Shown piece by piece: positions 19,601 to 29,730 of a stretch of 64,000 nucleotides of DNA. Position numbers and translations under genes: made by a program. A model generated the notes under the pieces. It searched no databases and was not told where the DNA came from. It worked only from the letters and a program-made list of their open reading frames with translations. Positions within the stretch are counted from its first letter, which is position 1. Each line of letters opens with the position of its first letter. Source of the DNA: Sporosarcina ureae (lineage in GTDB: Bacteria > Bacillota > Bacilli > Bacillales_A > Planococcaceae); assembly GCF_002101375.1 (NCBI RefSeq), contig NZ_CP015207.1, positions 62,001 to 126,000 on the forward strand, read 5' to 3'.

Positions 19601-20605
19601 ATGAGTAATCGGCATATTGAATTGGGTTTGACAGATGAAGACGTGTTGCACATGTATGAGACGATGCTGATGGCACGTCGTTTAGATGAGAGAATGTGGT
19701 TGCTAAACCGTGCGGGGAAGATTCCGTTCGTCATCTCTTGTCAAGGACAAGAGGCGGCACAGGTAGGGGCTTCATTCGCTTTGAATAATGAAAAGGACTG
19801 GATTGCACCGTACTACCGTGATATGGGAGTTGTCTTACATTTTGGTATGACGCCGAAAGATTTGATGTTATCGGCTTTCGCCAAGGCGGAAGACCCGAAC
19901 TCCGGTGGACGGCAGATGCCAGGTCACTTTGGCCAACGCAAGAATCGTATTTTGACAGGATCTTCACCTGTTACAACACAATTACCACATGCTGTCGGTG
20001 TAGCACTCGCCGCAAAGATGAATAAAGAAGACTTCATTACGTTCGTGACTCTTGGTGAAGGTTCTTCCAATCAGGGAGACTTCCATGAAGGTATGAACTT
20101 TGCTGGTGTGCATAAGTTACCTACAGTGATTATGGTGGAAAATAATAAATATGCAATCTCCGTACCTATAAGTAAACAAATAGCTTGTGAGAATGTCTCC
20201 GATCGTGCAATTGGTTACGGTATGCCAGGCTACACTGTAGATGGAAGAGATCCGCTGACAGTGTATGAAGTAGTAAAAAAAGCGGCAGACCGAGCTAGAA
20301 ACGGAGAAGGTCCGACATTAGTCGAAGCGGTATGTTATCGATTGACTGCACACTCTTCAGATGATGATCAACGTCAATACCGAGATGCAGAAGAGTTGGA
20401 AGACGAAAGAAAACAAGATCCGTTATTGTCATTCATTCAGTATCTGAAAGAAGTTAACGTCTTGACGGATGAAAAGTATGATGAGATTGAAGAACGAGTG
20501 AAACTGCAGGTCGATGAAGCGACAGAGTATGCGGAACTGGCGGAATACGCGAAGCCAGAACATGCACTGCGCTATGTCTATGAAGAAAAGGGAGGCGAAG
20601 CATAA
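19601..20605 (+). CDS. bkdAA: 2-oxoisovalerate dehydrogenase E1 alpha
   Basis: A 334-residue thiamine-diphosphate enzyme subunit with GGRQMPGHFG, the ThDP motif GEGSSNQGDFHEGMNFA ending in ENNKYAIS, and the regulatory-loop region YRLTAHSSDDDQRQYR. With BkdAB it decarboxylates branched 2-oxoacids and passes the acyl group to lipoyl-BkdB. AAAGGAGG precedes the start and its stop overlaps the next start by one base. The resulting branched acyl-CoAs are primers for iso/anteiso fatty acids. Confidence 0.95.
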   Translation: MSNRHIELGLTDEDVLHMYETMLMARRLDERMWLLNRAGKIPFVISCQGQEAAQVGASFALNNEKDWIAPYYRDMGVVLHFGMTPKDLMLSAFAKAEDPNSGGRQMPGHFGQRKNRILTGSSPVTTQLPHAVGVALAAKMNKEDFITFVTLGEGSSNQGDFHEGMNFAGVHKLPTVIMVENNKYAISVPISKQIACENVSDRAIGYGMPGYTVDGRDPLTVYEVVKKAADRARNGEGPTLVEAVCYRLTAHSSDDDQRQYRDAEELEDERKQDPLLSFIQYLKEVNVLTDEKYDEIEERVKLQVDEATEYAELAEYAKPEHALRYVYEEKGGEA

Positions 20606-21588
20606 TGGCCGTTCGTTCATTTATAGATGCGATCAACCTGGCGATGAAAGAAGAAATGGAACGCGACGACCAAGTATTCGTACTTGGAGAAGATGTTGGC
20701 CGTAAAGGCGGTGTGTTTAAAGCAACAACTGGTCTATACGATCAATTCGGTGAATACCGTTCGCTTGATACACCTCTCGCTGAGTCAGCAATCGCAGGAG
20801 TTGCGATTGGTGCTGCAATGTATGGTATGCGTCCGATTGCCGAAATGCAGTTTGCTGATTTTATTATGCCGGCGGTCAATCAGATCGTCTCTGAAGCAGC
20901 GAAAATCCGTTATCGCTCGAATAATGATTTTACTTGTCCTATCGTCATTCGCGCTCCTTTTGGTGGTGGCGTTCACGGAGCTTTATATCATTCACAGTCC
21001 GTTGAATCAATGTTTGCTTCAACACCTGGCTTGAAAATTGTCATTCCATCCACTCCTTACGATGCGAAAGGTTTGCTAAAAGCGGCAGTGCGCGATGAAG
21101 ATCCCGTGCTATTCTTCGAGCATAAGCGCGCGTATCGGTTGATCAAAGGCGAAGTTCCGGATGATGATTATGTATTGCCGATCGGGAAAGCAGATGTGAA
21201 GCGTGAAGGAGAAGATGTAACGATTATCACGTATGGACTATGTGTTCATTTCGCACTGCAGGCTGCAGAACGTTTAGCTGAAGATGATATTTCTGTTCAT
21301 ATTTTGGATCTACGTACAGTCTATCCATTAGATAAAGAAGCGATCATTGAGGCCGCTTCGAAAACAGGCAAAGTTCTATTGGTGACAGAAGATAACCTAG
21401 AAGGCAGCATCATGAGTGAAGTTTCTGCGATTATTGCAGAAAATTGTTTATTTGAATTGGATGCGCCAATCAAGCGATTAGCAGGACCTGACGTACCTGC
21501 CATGCCATATGCCCCTTCTATGGAAAAGTTCTTTATGATGAATCCTGAAAAGGTCGAAAAAGCAGCAAGGGATTTAGCGGAATTTTAA
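20605..21588 (+). CDS. bkdAB: 2-oxoisovalerate dehydrogenase E1 beta
   Basis: A 327-residue transketolase-like beta subunit. Typical parts are FVLGEDVGRKGGVFKATTGL, DTPLAESAIAGVAIGAAMYG, MQFADFIMPAVNQI and FGGGVHGALYHSQS with the conserved His. The C-terminal transketolase domain carries VLLVTEDNLEGS. It pairs with BkdAA in an alpha2beta2 tetramer. The start codon overlaps the bkdAA stop, which suggests coupled translation. Confidence 0.95.
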   Translation: MAVRSFIDAINLAMKEEMERDDQVFVLGEDVGRKGGVFKATTGLYDQFGEYRSLDTPLAESAIAGVAIGAAMYGMRPIAEMQFADFIMPAVNQIVSEAAKIRYRSNNDFTCPIVIRAPFGGGVHGALYHSQSVESMFASTPGLKIVIPSTPYDAKGLLKAAVRDEDPVLFFEHKRAYRLIKGEVPDDDYVLPIGKADVKREGEDVTIITYGLCVHFALQAAERLAEDDISVHILDLRTVYPLDKEAIIEAASKTGKVLLVTEDNLEGSIMSEVSAIIAENCLFELDAPIKRLAGPDVPAMPYAPSMEKFFMMNPEKVEKAARDLAEF

Positions 21589-21606
21589 TTAAGGAGGCGT
21601 AAGGAT

Positions 21607-22920
21607 ATGGGCATTGAAGAGATTACTATGCCGAAACTGGGTGAGAGTGTTACAGAAGGAACTATCGAAAAATGGCTTGTCGCTCCCGGTGATACGGTAT
21701 CAAAATATGATTCGCTTGCGGAAGTGACAACCGATAAAGTCACAGCTGAAGTCCCTTCTTCATTCTCGGGGACGATTAAAGAAATTATCGCAAATGAAGG
21801 CGATACGATTGAAGTGGGCGAGACGGTTTGTTTGATTGAAATTGAAGGCGACGTAGATGAGCCTGTACAAGTTTCAGCACCTAAAGCAGAAGCACCAGCT
21901 GAAAAACCTGCACTGCAACAAACACCGAAAACGAAATCACAACCCGCAGCGGGAGGCAAGGCAGCAGGCCGATTTTCTCCTGCTGTGCTGAAGATGTCTC
22001 AAGAAAATGGCATTGACTTGTCTCAAGTAAGTGGCACGGGACGCGAAGGACGTATTACGCGAAAAGATATTCAAGCGTTCATTGAAAGTGGCGGAGTACA
22101 ATCGCGACCAACCATACAAGAAGTTGCTGTTCAAGAAGAGTCGCCACAACAAGTGGCACCTACGGAGAAACAGTCAGCTCCTGAACAATCTATCTCGTCA
22201 AATATGAAACTTGAAAATGGTGATATTGAAATTCCGGTAACGAGTGTACGACGCGCAATTGCAAACAATATGGTGCGTTCTGTTACCGAAGCGCCACATG
22301 CTTGGATGATGATAGAAGTGGACGTAACGGAACTTGTCTTGCTGCGTGATAGCGTCAAAAAGGAATTCAAAGAAAAAGAAGGATTCAATTTGACGTACTT
22401 CGCCTTCTTCATCAAAGCCATTTCGCAAGCATTGAAGGAATATCCGGAAATGAACTCGATGTGGGCAGGCGATACGATCGTCATGAAAAAAGACATTAAC
22501 ATTTCGATTGCGGTAGCAACGGACGATGCATTATACGTTCCTGTCATCAAAGGGACGGATGAAAAGACCATTAAAGGTATTGGTCGCGAAATACATGAGT
22601 TGGCTGGAAAAGTACGTAATGGCAAGCTGAAATCAACAGAGATGCAAGGCGGTACGTTCACGGTCAACAATACTGGCTCATTTGGATCTGTTCAGTCGAT
22701 GGGGATTATCAATTATCCGCAGGCTGCTATTTTGCAAGTGGAGTCGATCGTCAAGCGTCCAGTTATTATGGACAATGGCATGATGGCTGCACGCGATATG
22801 GTCAACCTTTGTTTATCGCTTGATCACCGCGTGCTTGACGGGCTCGTCTGTGGACGTTTCCTTGCACGTGTGAAAGAGTTGTTAGAAGGTATGGCTAAAG
22901 ATAAGACTTCTTTATATTAA
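21607..22920 (+). CDS. bkdB: Branched-chain 2-oxoacid dehydrogenase E2 (lipoyl acyltransferase)
   Basis: A 437-residue protein with three parts: a lipoyl domain (Lys44 in TTDKVTAEV is the lipoylation site), a Pro/Ala/Gln linker with an E3-binding domain (FSPAVLKMSQENGIDLSQV), and the catalytic acyltransferase domain ending in LSLDHRVLDG, where the His is catalytic. AAGGAGGCGTAAGG precedes the ATG. It is the last gene of bcd-lpdV-bkdAA-bkdAB-bkdB and is followed by a terminator. Confidence 0.95.
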   Translation: MGIEEITMPKLGESVTEGTIEKWLVAPGDTVSKYDSLAEVTTDKVTAEVPSSFSGTIKEIIANEGDTIEVGETVCLIEIEGDVDEPVQVSAPKAEAPAEKPALQQTPKTKSQPAAGGKAAGRFSPAVLKMSQENGIDLSQVSGTGREGRITRKDIQAFIESGGVQSRPTIQEVAVQEESPQQVAPTEKQSAPEQSISSNMKLENGDIEIPVTSVRRAIANNMVRSVTEAPHAWMMIEVDVTELVLLRDSVKKEFKEKEGFNLTYFAFFIKAISQALKEYPEMNSMWAGDTIVMKKDINISIAVATDDALYVPVIKGTDEKTIKGIGREIHELAGKVRNGKLKSTEMQGGTFTVNNTGSFGSVQSMGIINYPQAAILQVESIVKRPVIMDNGMMAARDMVNLCLSLDHRVLDGLVCGRFLARVKELLEGMAKDKTSLY

Positions 22921-22925
22921 AATTC

Positions 22926-22961
22926 GACAACCTCCAAAATTGGTTTTGGAGGTTGTTTTTG
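22926..22961 (+). terminator. Terminator of the bcd-bkd operon
   Basis: ACAACCTCCAAAA and TTTTGGAGGTTGT form a perfect stem followed by TTTTGG. Confidence 0.92.
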
Positions 22962-23077
22962 GATGGTAAAGGGAAATTAGTGGTTGGATGCAGATCAATT
23001 ACTTGTGGAAGTGTGTGAATGATTGCTGTGTTTTTTGCTAATGTAAGTTCAAGTGCAGAGTATGTCCAAGATGACGT

Positions 23078-23275
23078 GAGGAATTATTGTGGTATGAGCG
23101 GTTGGAGAAGCTTTATGAGCGCTTAGAGATGAATATAGAGCGGGTTTGGATGAGGTATGAGCGCTTGTTGGAAGTTAAGAGCGGTTACGGAGAAAGAATG
23201 ATCGCTTACACGAATTAATGAGCGCTAACGAATTGGCATTCATTCATTATTCACCTTTCCAATTTAAAAACGATA
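23078..23275 (+). repeat. Array C: seven GAGCG-type units, inverted copy of array B
   Basis: Cores start at 23096, 23117, 23138, 23159, 23179, 23200 (changed to GATCG) and 23220; spacings are 21,21,21,20,21,20. The variable parts also agree with array B in many places (AGTTAAGAGCGG, CTTACACGAATTAATGAGCG). The shared tail runs to about 23275. It lies between the bkdB terminator and mutA. Confidence 0.88.
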
Positions 23276-23466
23276 CACTGTTGATCAGCGTCGCGTTTCC
23301 TTTAACCACTTGCTAAGCGAAAGTCTATAGCCGCGCATAAAAAGTCATCAATTCGTATGAGTATAATAAAATTAGACGGAAACTTCTGATTTCCCTCTTC
23401 CTTCATAACGTACTCTGCGATACACTAGAACTATTAATGGTTTTTAAGAGGGGAAGGAGCACCAGT

Positions 23467-25140
23467 ATGCCTATACATGATATGAAAACATTTACTTTTA
23501 CAGCCCCCAACTTTACTGAATGGAAAGAAGCGGCTGTTTTATCTCTAAAAGGAAAGCCTTTTGAATCGTTATACACGAAAACGATTGAAGGCATTGAACT
23601 TAAGCCACTTTACACTAAAGAGGATCTGGACCAATTGGAACTTTCACGCGTCACGAAGCCTGCATTCGGCTGGACTGTCGCACAACCTGTCAGTGCAACA
23701 AATGGGGAACAATTCGTAGAGCAGATGAAAGAATCTTTGGCCCGGGGCAATGAAGCAATCGCTTACAATGGACTGAAGCCTTTAGTCTGGGCGGAACAAG
23801 ACATTAAGCAAGTAGCTGAACTGATTACACACTATCCGATTTTATTCACTGAAATGCAAAGCGATGATCCGATATTGCAAGCTTTCAATTATATAGAAGA
23901 AACAAAGCGTAAAGACGTTACAGGAATTTGTATTAGCGCAGTTCCGTTAGTGCTAGAAGGATTCCCGGGAGTCCGTACAAAGGGCGCCGATTTATGGAGT
24001 GTGCATCATGAAGGAGCGGACGCGGTAACAGAACTCGCGTTATCACTTTCAATTGCTGCTGAACTGGCAGAGGAAGCTGCTTCATTTGAAGAATTTACAA
24101 ACGACTTCTATGCACGATTTGCTGCTGACACACACTTCTTCATGGAAATCGCGAAGTTCCGTGCGTTTCGCGTGTTATGGAAATTATTCAACGAAGCATA
24201 TGGTGTGGAAAACGCGAAGCAAGTGCCTTTGCTCGGGATTACTTCACTGCGCTCATACTCGAAACTCGATCCGTATGTAAACTTATTACGTGGTGGAAAT
24301 TCAGCATTCGCGGCTGTTTTAGGTGGAGCGGATTGGCTGACCGTATTACCGCATGATGTATTGACTGGAACGTCTCCAAGCTCGAATCGTTACGCCCGAA
24401 ATATTCAATTGATTTTGAAGGAAGAAACGCATATCGATCAAGTACTTGATCCGGCGGGCGGTTCCTATTTCATTGAATCGTTAACGACTGAATTAATTCG
24501 CAAATCATGGGCAAAGTTCCTAGAGATTGAAGAGAATGGTGGGTATCAAGCCTTCTTGCAGTCTGGTGAATTAAGCAAACTTTATGCGCAACGCCAGAAA
24601 GAAATGGCTACGGGTAAGAAGACATTGATTGGTACGAATGTCTACGCGGAATTGACAGACGTGAATTATGCGAATGAATCGACTGTGACTGTAGCAAAAC
24701 GATTGGCAGAGCCATTTGAACATATTCGTTCCAAGCAAAAAGACGAGTTGCCGAAAACTGTTTTGCTCAACTTCGGTGCGTTGAAAGATTATAAACCTCG
24801 TGCAGATTTCGTCAGTGGATTCTTGGCAGTTGGCGGTATCGAAGCGACATGGAGTCCTTCTTTCGAGTCAAACGATCAAGCGCTCAGTTGGATCGACCAG
24901 CAACAGCCAGATTATGCAGTAATTTGTGCATCGGCTGCCGATACAGAAGAAGTCGTAACCAACTTCTTAGCTTCCTATAAAGGAAACTGTTCAATCGATA
25001 CAGCAGGTAAATATCCATCAGAAACAGCTGATCAGTGGATTGCCAATGGACTGAATGGTTTCATTTTCGCAGGACAGGATAAGATCGAAAAGCTAAATAC
25101 TATTATTATGCAAACTAAAGGAGGTCTTTCCGTTGAGTAA
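23467..25140 (+). CDS. mutA: Methylmalonyl-CoA mutase small (beta) subunit
   Basis: A 557-residue protein related along most of its length to the catalytic subunit MutB (compare [20 protein letters not shown] and [17 protein letters not shown]). Its C-terminal cobalamin-like domain lacks the DxHxxG motif, so it should not bind B12, as is normal for the small subunit. Start at ATG 23467 behind GGGGAAGGAG; the frame is open 10 codons further up. It overlaps mutB by 8 bases. With MutB it forms the heterodimer that converts methylmalonyl-CoA and succinyl-CoA. Confidence 0.92.
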   Translation: MPIHDMKTFTFTAPNFTEWKEAAVLSLKGKPFESLYTKTIEGIELKPLYTKEDLDQLELSRVTKPAFGWTVAQPVSATNGEQFVEQMKESLARGNEAIAYNGLKPLVWAEQDIKQVAELITHYPILFTEMQSDDPILQAFNYIEETKRKDVTGICISAVPLVLEGFPGVRTKGADLWSVHHEGADAVTELALSLSIAAELAEEAASFEEFTNDFYARFAADTHFFMEIAKFRAFRVLWKLFNEAYGVENAKQVPLLGITSLRSYSKLDPYVNLLRGGNSAFAAVLGGADWLTVLPHDVLTGTSPSSNRYARNIQLILKEETHIDQVLDPAGGSYFIESLTTELIRKSWAKFLEIEENGGYQAFLQSGELSKLYAQRQKEMATGKKTLIGTNVYAELTDVNYANESTVTVAKRLAEPFEHIRSKQKDELPKTVLLNFGALKDYKPRADFVSGFLAVGGIEATWSPSFESNDQALSWIDQQQPDYAVICASAADTEEVVTNFLASYKGNCSIDTAGKYPSETADQWIANGLNGFIFAGQDKIEKLNTIIMQTKGGLSVE

Positions 25141-27289
25141 ACCTGATTTTCATAAAGTGAATATAGAGCAATCACTCAATGAACTCTCACAGCAAGCATT
25201 GTCAAAAGAGAATTTTTTAACGAATGAAGGAATCAATGTAGCGCCTGTCTATACAGCAACAGACATTGAAAACACGGAGCATTTGAAAGACTTCCCAGGC
25301 ATTGCACCGAACACGCGTGGACCGTATCCGACGATGTATGTTGCGCGTCCTTGGACAGTTCGTCAATACGCTGGGTTTTCTACCGCGGAAGAAAGTAACG
25401 CGTTTTACCGTAGAAACTTGGCGATGGGGCAAAAAGGACTTTCTGTAGCGTTCGACCTTGCGACTCACCGCGGCTATGACTCCGATCATCCGCGTGTAAC
25501 GGGAGACGTAGGTAAAGCGGGTGTTGCGATCGACTCCATTGAAGATATGAAGATTTTATTCGCGGGTATTCCTCTTGATCAAATGTCGGTATCGATGACA
25601 ATGAACGGTGCGGTATTGCCGATTATGGCATTTTATATCGTAGCGGCTGAAGAGTCCGGTGTAAGTTCTGAGAAACTTTCTGGTACGATACAGAATGATA
25701 TTTTGAAAGAGTATATGGTACGGAACACGTATATCTTCCCGCCGGCCATGTCGATGCGAATCATTGCGGATATTTTCTCGTATACATCTGAAAATATGCC
25801 GAAATTCAACTCGATTTCAATCTCGGGCTACCATATGCAAGAAGCGGGCGCGACTGCGGATATCGAGCTTGCGTATACACTTGCAGACGGCTTGGAATAT
25901 GTTCGTACAGGTTTGAAGGCGGGTATCGATATCGATTCATTCGCACCTCGTTTGTCATTCTTCTGGGCGATCGGCATGAACTACTATATGGAAATAGCGA
26001 AAATGAGAGCGGCACGGAAAATTTGGGCGCAGATGATGCAGTCGTTTGAACCGAAGAACCCAAAGACACTGGCATTGCGTACACACTCCCAAACTTCAGG
26101 CTGGAGTTTGACGGAGCAAGATCCATTCAATAACGTAACCCGTACGTTAGTTGAAGCAAATGCCTCATCTATGGGTCACACGCAGTCACTGCACACCAAC
26201 GCATTGGATGAAGCCATCGCGTTACCGACAGACTTCTCGGCTCGTATTGCTCGTAACACGCAGTTATTTTTACAAGAAGAGACGATGATGACAAAAGTCA
26301 TCGATCCTTGGGGCGGTTCATACTATGTGGAGAAATTAACGGAAGAGTTAATGGACAAAGCATGGGAATTAATCGGTGAAATTGAGTCACTCGGTGGCAT
26401 GGCAGAAGCGATTGAAACAGGCTTGCCGAAAATGAAAATTGAAGAAGCAGCGGCAAAGCGCCAGGCGAAAATCGATTCGAAAGCGGAAACGATTGTCGGC
26501 GTCAATAAGTATCGTTTGGATACGGAAGATGCGATTGATATTTTGGATATCGACAATACGATGGTACGTCAGAAGCAAATTGACCGCATCAACGATATGA
26601 AGGACAAGCGCGATGAGAAAGTAGTTCAAGCTACTCTTACGGCGATCACGGAGGCAGCTAAGAGCGGTGAAGGAAACCTCCTTGCACTGGCTGTAGACGC
26701 AGCAAGAGCGCGCGCAACAATCGGTGAAATTTCGGATGCGATTGAATCGGTATCCGGCAGACATAAGGCGGTGATCCGATCAGTGAGCGGTGTATATAGC
26801 GCAAACTTCTCAAATGAAGAAGAAATCCAAGAAGTGAAAGATATGACAGATGAGTTCCTGGAAAATGAAGGACGTCGTCCACGTATTTTGGTTGCGAAAA
26901 TGGGTCAGGACGGACATGACCGTGGAGCGAAAGTTATCGCGTCTTCATTCGCCGATTTAGGCTTCGACGTGGATATCGGTCCTTTATTCCAGACACCAGA
27001 AGAGACAGCTTTGCAGGCGGCGGAAAATGATGTGCATGTCATCGGTGTCAGTTCACTGGCAGCAGGTCATAAAACATTGGTGCCAACATTGCGTGAAGAA
27101 CTAAAGAAAATCAACCGTGAAGATATTTTAGTCGTAGTAGGTGGCGTGATTCCGGCACAGGATTACGATTTCTTGCGCAAGAATGGCGCAGCGGCAATCT
27201 TTGGCCCGGGTACAGTCATTCCGGTGGCGGCTCAAAAAGTCATCGAGGAAATTTACCGACAGCTTGGCTATGAGGAAGTGACGGATTGA
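25133..27289 (+). CDS. mutB: Methylmalonyl-CoA mutase large (alpha) subunit, B12-dependent
   Basis: A 718-residue catalytic subunit. The substrate barrel carries [20 protein letters not shown], and the C-terminal B12-binding domain starts with [18 protein letters not shown], where His595 is the axial ligand, followed by [12 protein letters not shown] and VVVGGVIP. It starts with TTG after AAAGGAGG and overlaps mutA. It rearranges (R)-methylmalonyl-CoA to succinyl-CoA. meaB overlaps its stop, so chaperone and enzyme are made together. Confidence 0.96.
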   Translation: MSKPDFHKVNIEQSLNELSQQALSKENFLTNEGINVAPVYTATDIENTEHLKDFPGIAPNTRGPYPTMYVARPWTVRQYAGFSTAEESNAFYRRNLAMGQKGLSVAFDLATHRGYDSDHPRVTGDVGKAGVAIDSIEDMKILFAGIPLDQMSVSMTMNGAVLPIMAFYIVAAEESGVSSEKLSGTIQNDILKEYMVRNTYIFPPAMSMRIIADIFSYTSENMPKFNSISISGYHMQEAGATADIELAYTLADGLEYVRTGLKAGIDIDSFAPRLSFFWAIGMNYYMEIAKMRAARKIWAQMMQSFEPKNPKTLALRTHSQTSGWSLTEQDPFNNVTRTLVEANASSMGHTQSLHTNALDEAIALPTDFSARIARNTQLFLQEETMMTKVIDPWGGSYYVEKLTEELMDKAWELIGEIESLGGMAEAIETGLPKMKIEEAAAKRQAKIDSKAETIVGVNKYRLDTEDAIDILDIDNTMVRQKQIDRINDMKDKRDEKVVQATLTAITEAAKSGEGNLLALAVDAARARATIGEISDAIESVSGRHKAVIRSVSGVYSANFSNEEEIQEVKDMTDEFLENEGRRPRILVAKMGQDGHDRGAKVIASSFADLGFDVDIGPLFQTPEETALQAAENDVHVIGVSSLAAGHKTLVPTLREELKKINREDILVVVGGVIPAQDYDFLRKNGAAAIFGPGTVIPVAAQKVIEEIYRQLGYEEVTD

Positions 27290-28371
27290 CAGAAAAACAA
27301 AACGGACGAGATGAATCAGCAATGCATGTGATGCGCGGAATAGAATCCACACATGATGGATTTGTTGCCTCTTCACGTAAACGCTTTGTTAAGAAAGATC
27401 CATCTCATAAAAACTTGGATGTATTGCAACAGGAAATAGAAAATGGCTCTCGTTTGTATTTAGCACGGGGTATTACGTTGCTTGAAAGTACGAAGCCTAG
27501 CGATAAGAAGGTCGGTCAGGAAGTGTTGACTAGCCTTCTACCAAAAACGGGCAATTGTATACGTATTGGGATTACAGGTGTGCCGGGTGCAGGGAAAAGT
27601 ACATTCATCGAAGCGTTCGGTTTAATGCTTGCAGATATGGGCCATAAAGTGGCGGTGCTTGCGATTGATCCGAGTTCTACACTGACTGGCGGAAGTATCT
27701 TGGGTGACAAGACGCGTATGGAAGAGTTGGCACGGCATAAGAATGCTTTTATCCGACCTTCTCCATCAGCCGGTACACTGGGTGGTGTACATAAGAAATC
27801 TCGCGAAACGATGCTGCTTTGTGAAGCGGCGGGATATGACGTCATTTTGATTGAAACTGTAGGGGTTGGTCAAGGTGAAACGATTGTCCGCGGAATGGTC
27901 GATTATTTCTTATTGCTTGTGCTGACTGGTGCTGGTGACGAACTACAAGGAATGAAAAAGGGGATCATGGAGCTGACGGATGGTATTGTCGTGCATAAGA
28001 ATGATGGTGCCAATAAGCCGTTAGTCAAAAAAACGGTGCGTGAATATACACGAATCATGCATATGCTGCAACCTGCTTCTCCTGAATGGACGTCGAAAGT
28101 ACAACCGGTTTCGTCTATAGAAAAGACCGGCTTGGAAGCGGTATGGGAAACGGTTTTGGAATTTGAAAAGGAAATGAAAGAAAAGAATCATTGGGACACA
28201 AGACGTCAGCATCAAACACGCGATTGGTTCCATGCGATGATCCGAGATCACTTGATTGATTCATTTTTCTCAGAGCAAGGACGAAAAACGCAGGTGAAGG
28301 CACTTGAGGAAGAATTGCTCGACGGTCATTTAACGGTAACTGGAGCAATTGACCGATTGTTTTCTTCTTAA
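27286..28371 (+). CDS. meaB: Methylmalonyl-CoA mutase-associated G3E GTPase MeaB
   Basis: A 361-residue ArgK/MeaB GTPase with Walker [16 protein letters not shown], the G3E region [20 protein letters not shown], and [14 protein letters not shown] as Walker B. It gates loading and protects the B12 cofactor of the mutase. The start is TTG overlapping the mutB stop by 4 bases, with GAGGAAGTGA upstream. The N-terminal 60 residues are less conserved, so a later start is possible. Confidence 0.92.
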   Translation: MTEKQNGRDESAMHVMRGIESTHDGFVASSRKRFVKKDPSHKNLDVLQQEIENGSRLYLARGITLLESTKPSDKKVGQEVLTSLLPKTGNCIRIGITGVPGAGKSTFIEAFGLMLADMGHKVAVLAIDPSSTLTGGSILGDKTRMEELARHKNAFIRPSPSAGTLGGVHKKSRETMLLCEAAGYDVILIETVGVGQGETIVRGMVDYFLLLVLTGAGDELQGMKKGIMELTDGIVVHKNDGANKPLVKKTVREYTRIMHMLQPASPEWTSKVQPVSSIEKTGLEAVWETVLEFEKEMKEKNHWDTRRQHQTRDWFHAMIRDHLIDSFFSEQGRKTQVKALEEELLDGHLTVTGAIDRLFSS

Positions 28372-28488
28372 TTTCTGCAAGGATATGCTATGATTGAAGA
28401 GGATAGTCTATTTATTATCAGCGATGTGTTAAAGCGAAACTGAAGAGGCTGTCACAATTATAGAGTACAAGAGAGGAGATACTGTAAA

Positions 28489-28929
28489 ATGACTATGAAC
28501 TTTGATTTTTACATGAACGATATGACAAACCAAGCGAGATCCGAAATGGAAGCGAGCGGCTACAAGCAATTGAAAACACCTGAGGACGTAGAGGAAGCAT
28601 TCAAGCAACCTGGTACGACATTAGTCATGGTGAACTCCGTTTGTGGATGCGCCGGCGGAATCGCTCGTCCAGCAGCTGCACACGCAGTACATTACGACAA
28701 GCGCCCTGACCACTTGGTAACAGTATTTGCTGGACAAGACAAAGAAGCAACTGCACAGGCACGTATGCACTTCGGTGAAGATCACATTCCATCTTCTCCA
28801 TCATTCGCTTTGCTAAAAGACGGCAAATTGATCGGTGAAGTAGGACGTTTTGAAATCGAAGGACATGATCCGATGTCAGTCGTTGTCAATCTTCAAGACC
28901 AATTTGAAGAACACTGCGAAGAACTGTAA
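28489..28929 (+). CDS. brxB: Bacilliredoxin BrxA/BrxB family (YqiW-like)
   Basis: This 146-residue thioredoxin-fold protein has the CGC redox motif at C52-C54 (NSVCGCAGG), typical of bacilliredoxins, which remove bacillithiol from oxidised proteins. GAGGAGATACTGTAAA leads to the ATG. B. subtilis YqiW lies in a similar region. Standing inside the propionyl/methylmalonyl-CoA block, it is probably a separate transcription unit (117-bp gap before it). BrxA and BrxB cannot be told apart safely without alignment; position favours BrxB. Confidence 0.9.
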   Translation: MTMNFDFYMNDMTNQARSEMEASGYKQLKTPEDVEEAFKQPGTTLVMVNSVCGCAGGIARPAAAHAVHYDKRPDHLVTVFAGQDKEATAQARMHFGEDHIPSSPSFALLKDGKLIGEVGRFEIEGHDPMSVVVNLQDQFEEHCEEL

Positions 28930-28933
28930 TAAA

Positions 28934-29050
28934 CGAAAGCGGAATGCGCCGTTTAGTCTCGACAGACGCTGGAAGGCCTGAAGCAAAAGGGCGAACTTGC
29001 CTTTTGAATCAGGACTGAAGCGATCCGAGAGACTGGCGCATGTAGCTGGA
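28934..29050. repeat. Structured intergenic hairpin element
   Basis: ATGCGCC..AGTCTC (28944-) pairs with GAGACTGGCGCAT (to 29041) across about 95 bases, and inside it CCTGAAGCAAAAG pairs with CTTTTGAATCAGG. The nested palindrome and GC-rich composition look like a dispersed non-autonomous repeat of Bacillaceae. It is different from the one at 41.06 kb. Confidence 0.65.
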
Positions 29051-29054
29051 AGGT

Positions 29055-29092
29055 AATAAAAAACAGTTCGCATATGCAAATATGCGAACTGT
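29055..29092 (-). terminator. Terminator of the prli42 miniprotein gene
   Basis: ACAGTTCGCATA and TATGCGAACTGT pair perfectly; on the minus strand the stem is followed by TTTTTTATT. Confidence 0.85.
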
Positions 29093-29100
29093 CATTAAGA

Positions 29101-29196
29101 TTATAAGAACATGCTGAGACCCATGACCATGGTAGATGCAATCATGGCGATAATCATCAAGTAGACAACTGTTTTTTGGATTTTTTTATTACTCAT
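29101..29196 (-). CDS. prli42: Prli42-like membrane miniprotein (31 residues)
   Basis: This 31-codon minus-strand gene has an AAGGAG ribosome binding site 9 bases before its ATG and its own terminator after the stop. The product begins MSNKKIQK, then a hydrophobic segment (about residues 9-31) ending GLSMFL. That layout and the Asn-Lys-Lys start and SMFL end match Prli42, the membrane anchor of the stressosome described in Listeria. It is too short for most gene finders. Family assignment is from memory of the sequence pattern. Confidence 0.82.
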   Translation of the reverse strand: MSNKKIQKTVVYLMIIAMIASTMVMGLSMFL

Positions 29197-29319
29197 GCAG
29201 TCAAACTCCTTACGCGTTGGAATTGGTTTCTTTCTATTTTAACAGAAATAAGGATTTTCACAACTAGAATGGCTGTTATATGTTCAGGTAGTAGAATCGT
29301 AGTAAAAGGGGAATGTGCT

Positions 29320-29727
29320 ATGAACAAAGTAGATCATATAGGGATTGCTGTAAAAAGTATAGATGAATCAGTTAACTATTACATAGATACACTCGGATTG
29401 ACAGTCATTGCTATTGAAGAAGTTGCTAGCCAAGGGGTTAAAGTAGCGTTCATTGATGCACATAACGTCAAGATTGAGTTACTTGAACCGATGACGGAGA
29501 CTAGTCCCATTGCGAAGTTTATTGAAAAACGCGGTGAAGGGGTTCACCATATCGCATTTGGTGTAACGGATATTCGTTCAAGAATGAGGGAATTGGAAGA
29601 AAAGGGCGTTCAACTACTTTCAGATGAACCCAAACCAGGTGCTGGCGGAGCAGAAGTAGCATTTTTGCATCCTAAATCATCGTATGGCGTGCTCTATGAA
29701 TTATGTGAAAAGACTAAGGGGGAATAA
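29320..29727 (+). CDS. mce: Methylmalonyl-CoA epimerase
   Basis: A 135-residue VOC-fold protein with metal-ligand positions in VDHIGIAVKS, GEGVHHIAFGV and the C-terminal GVLYELCEK. It turns (S)- into (R)-methylmalonyl-CoA, the form MutAB uses. ATG at 29320 follows AAAGGGGAATGTG; the frame is open far upstream but without similarity. pccB follows after 3 bases, so the two form one unit. Confidence 0.93.
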   Translation: MNKVDHIGIAVKSIDESVNYYIDTLGLTVIAIEEVASQGVKVAFIDAHNVKIELLEPMTETSPIAKFIEKRGEGVHHIAFGVTDIRSRMRELEEKGVQLLSDEPKPGAGGAEVAFLHPKSSYGVLYELCEKTKGE

Positions 29728-29730
29728 TAG

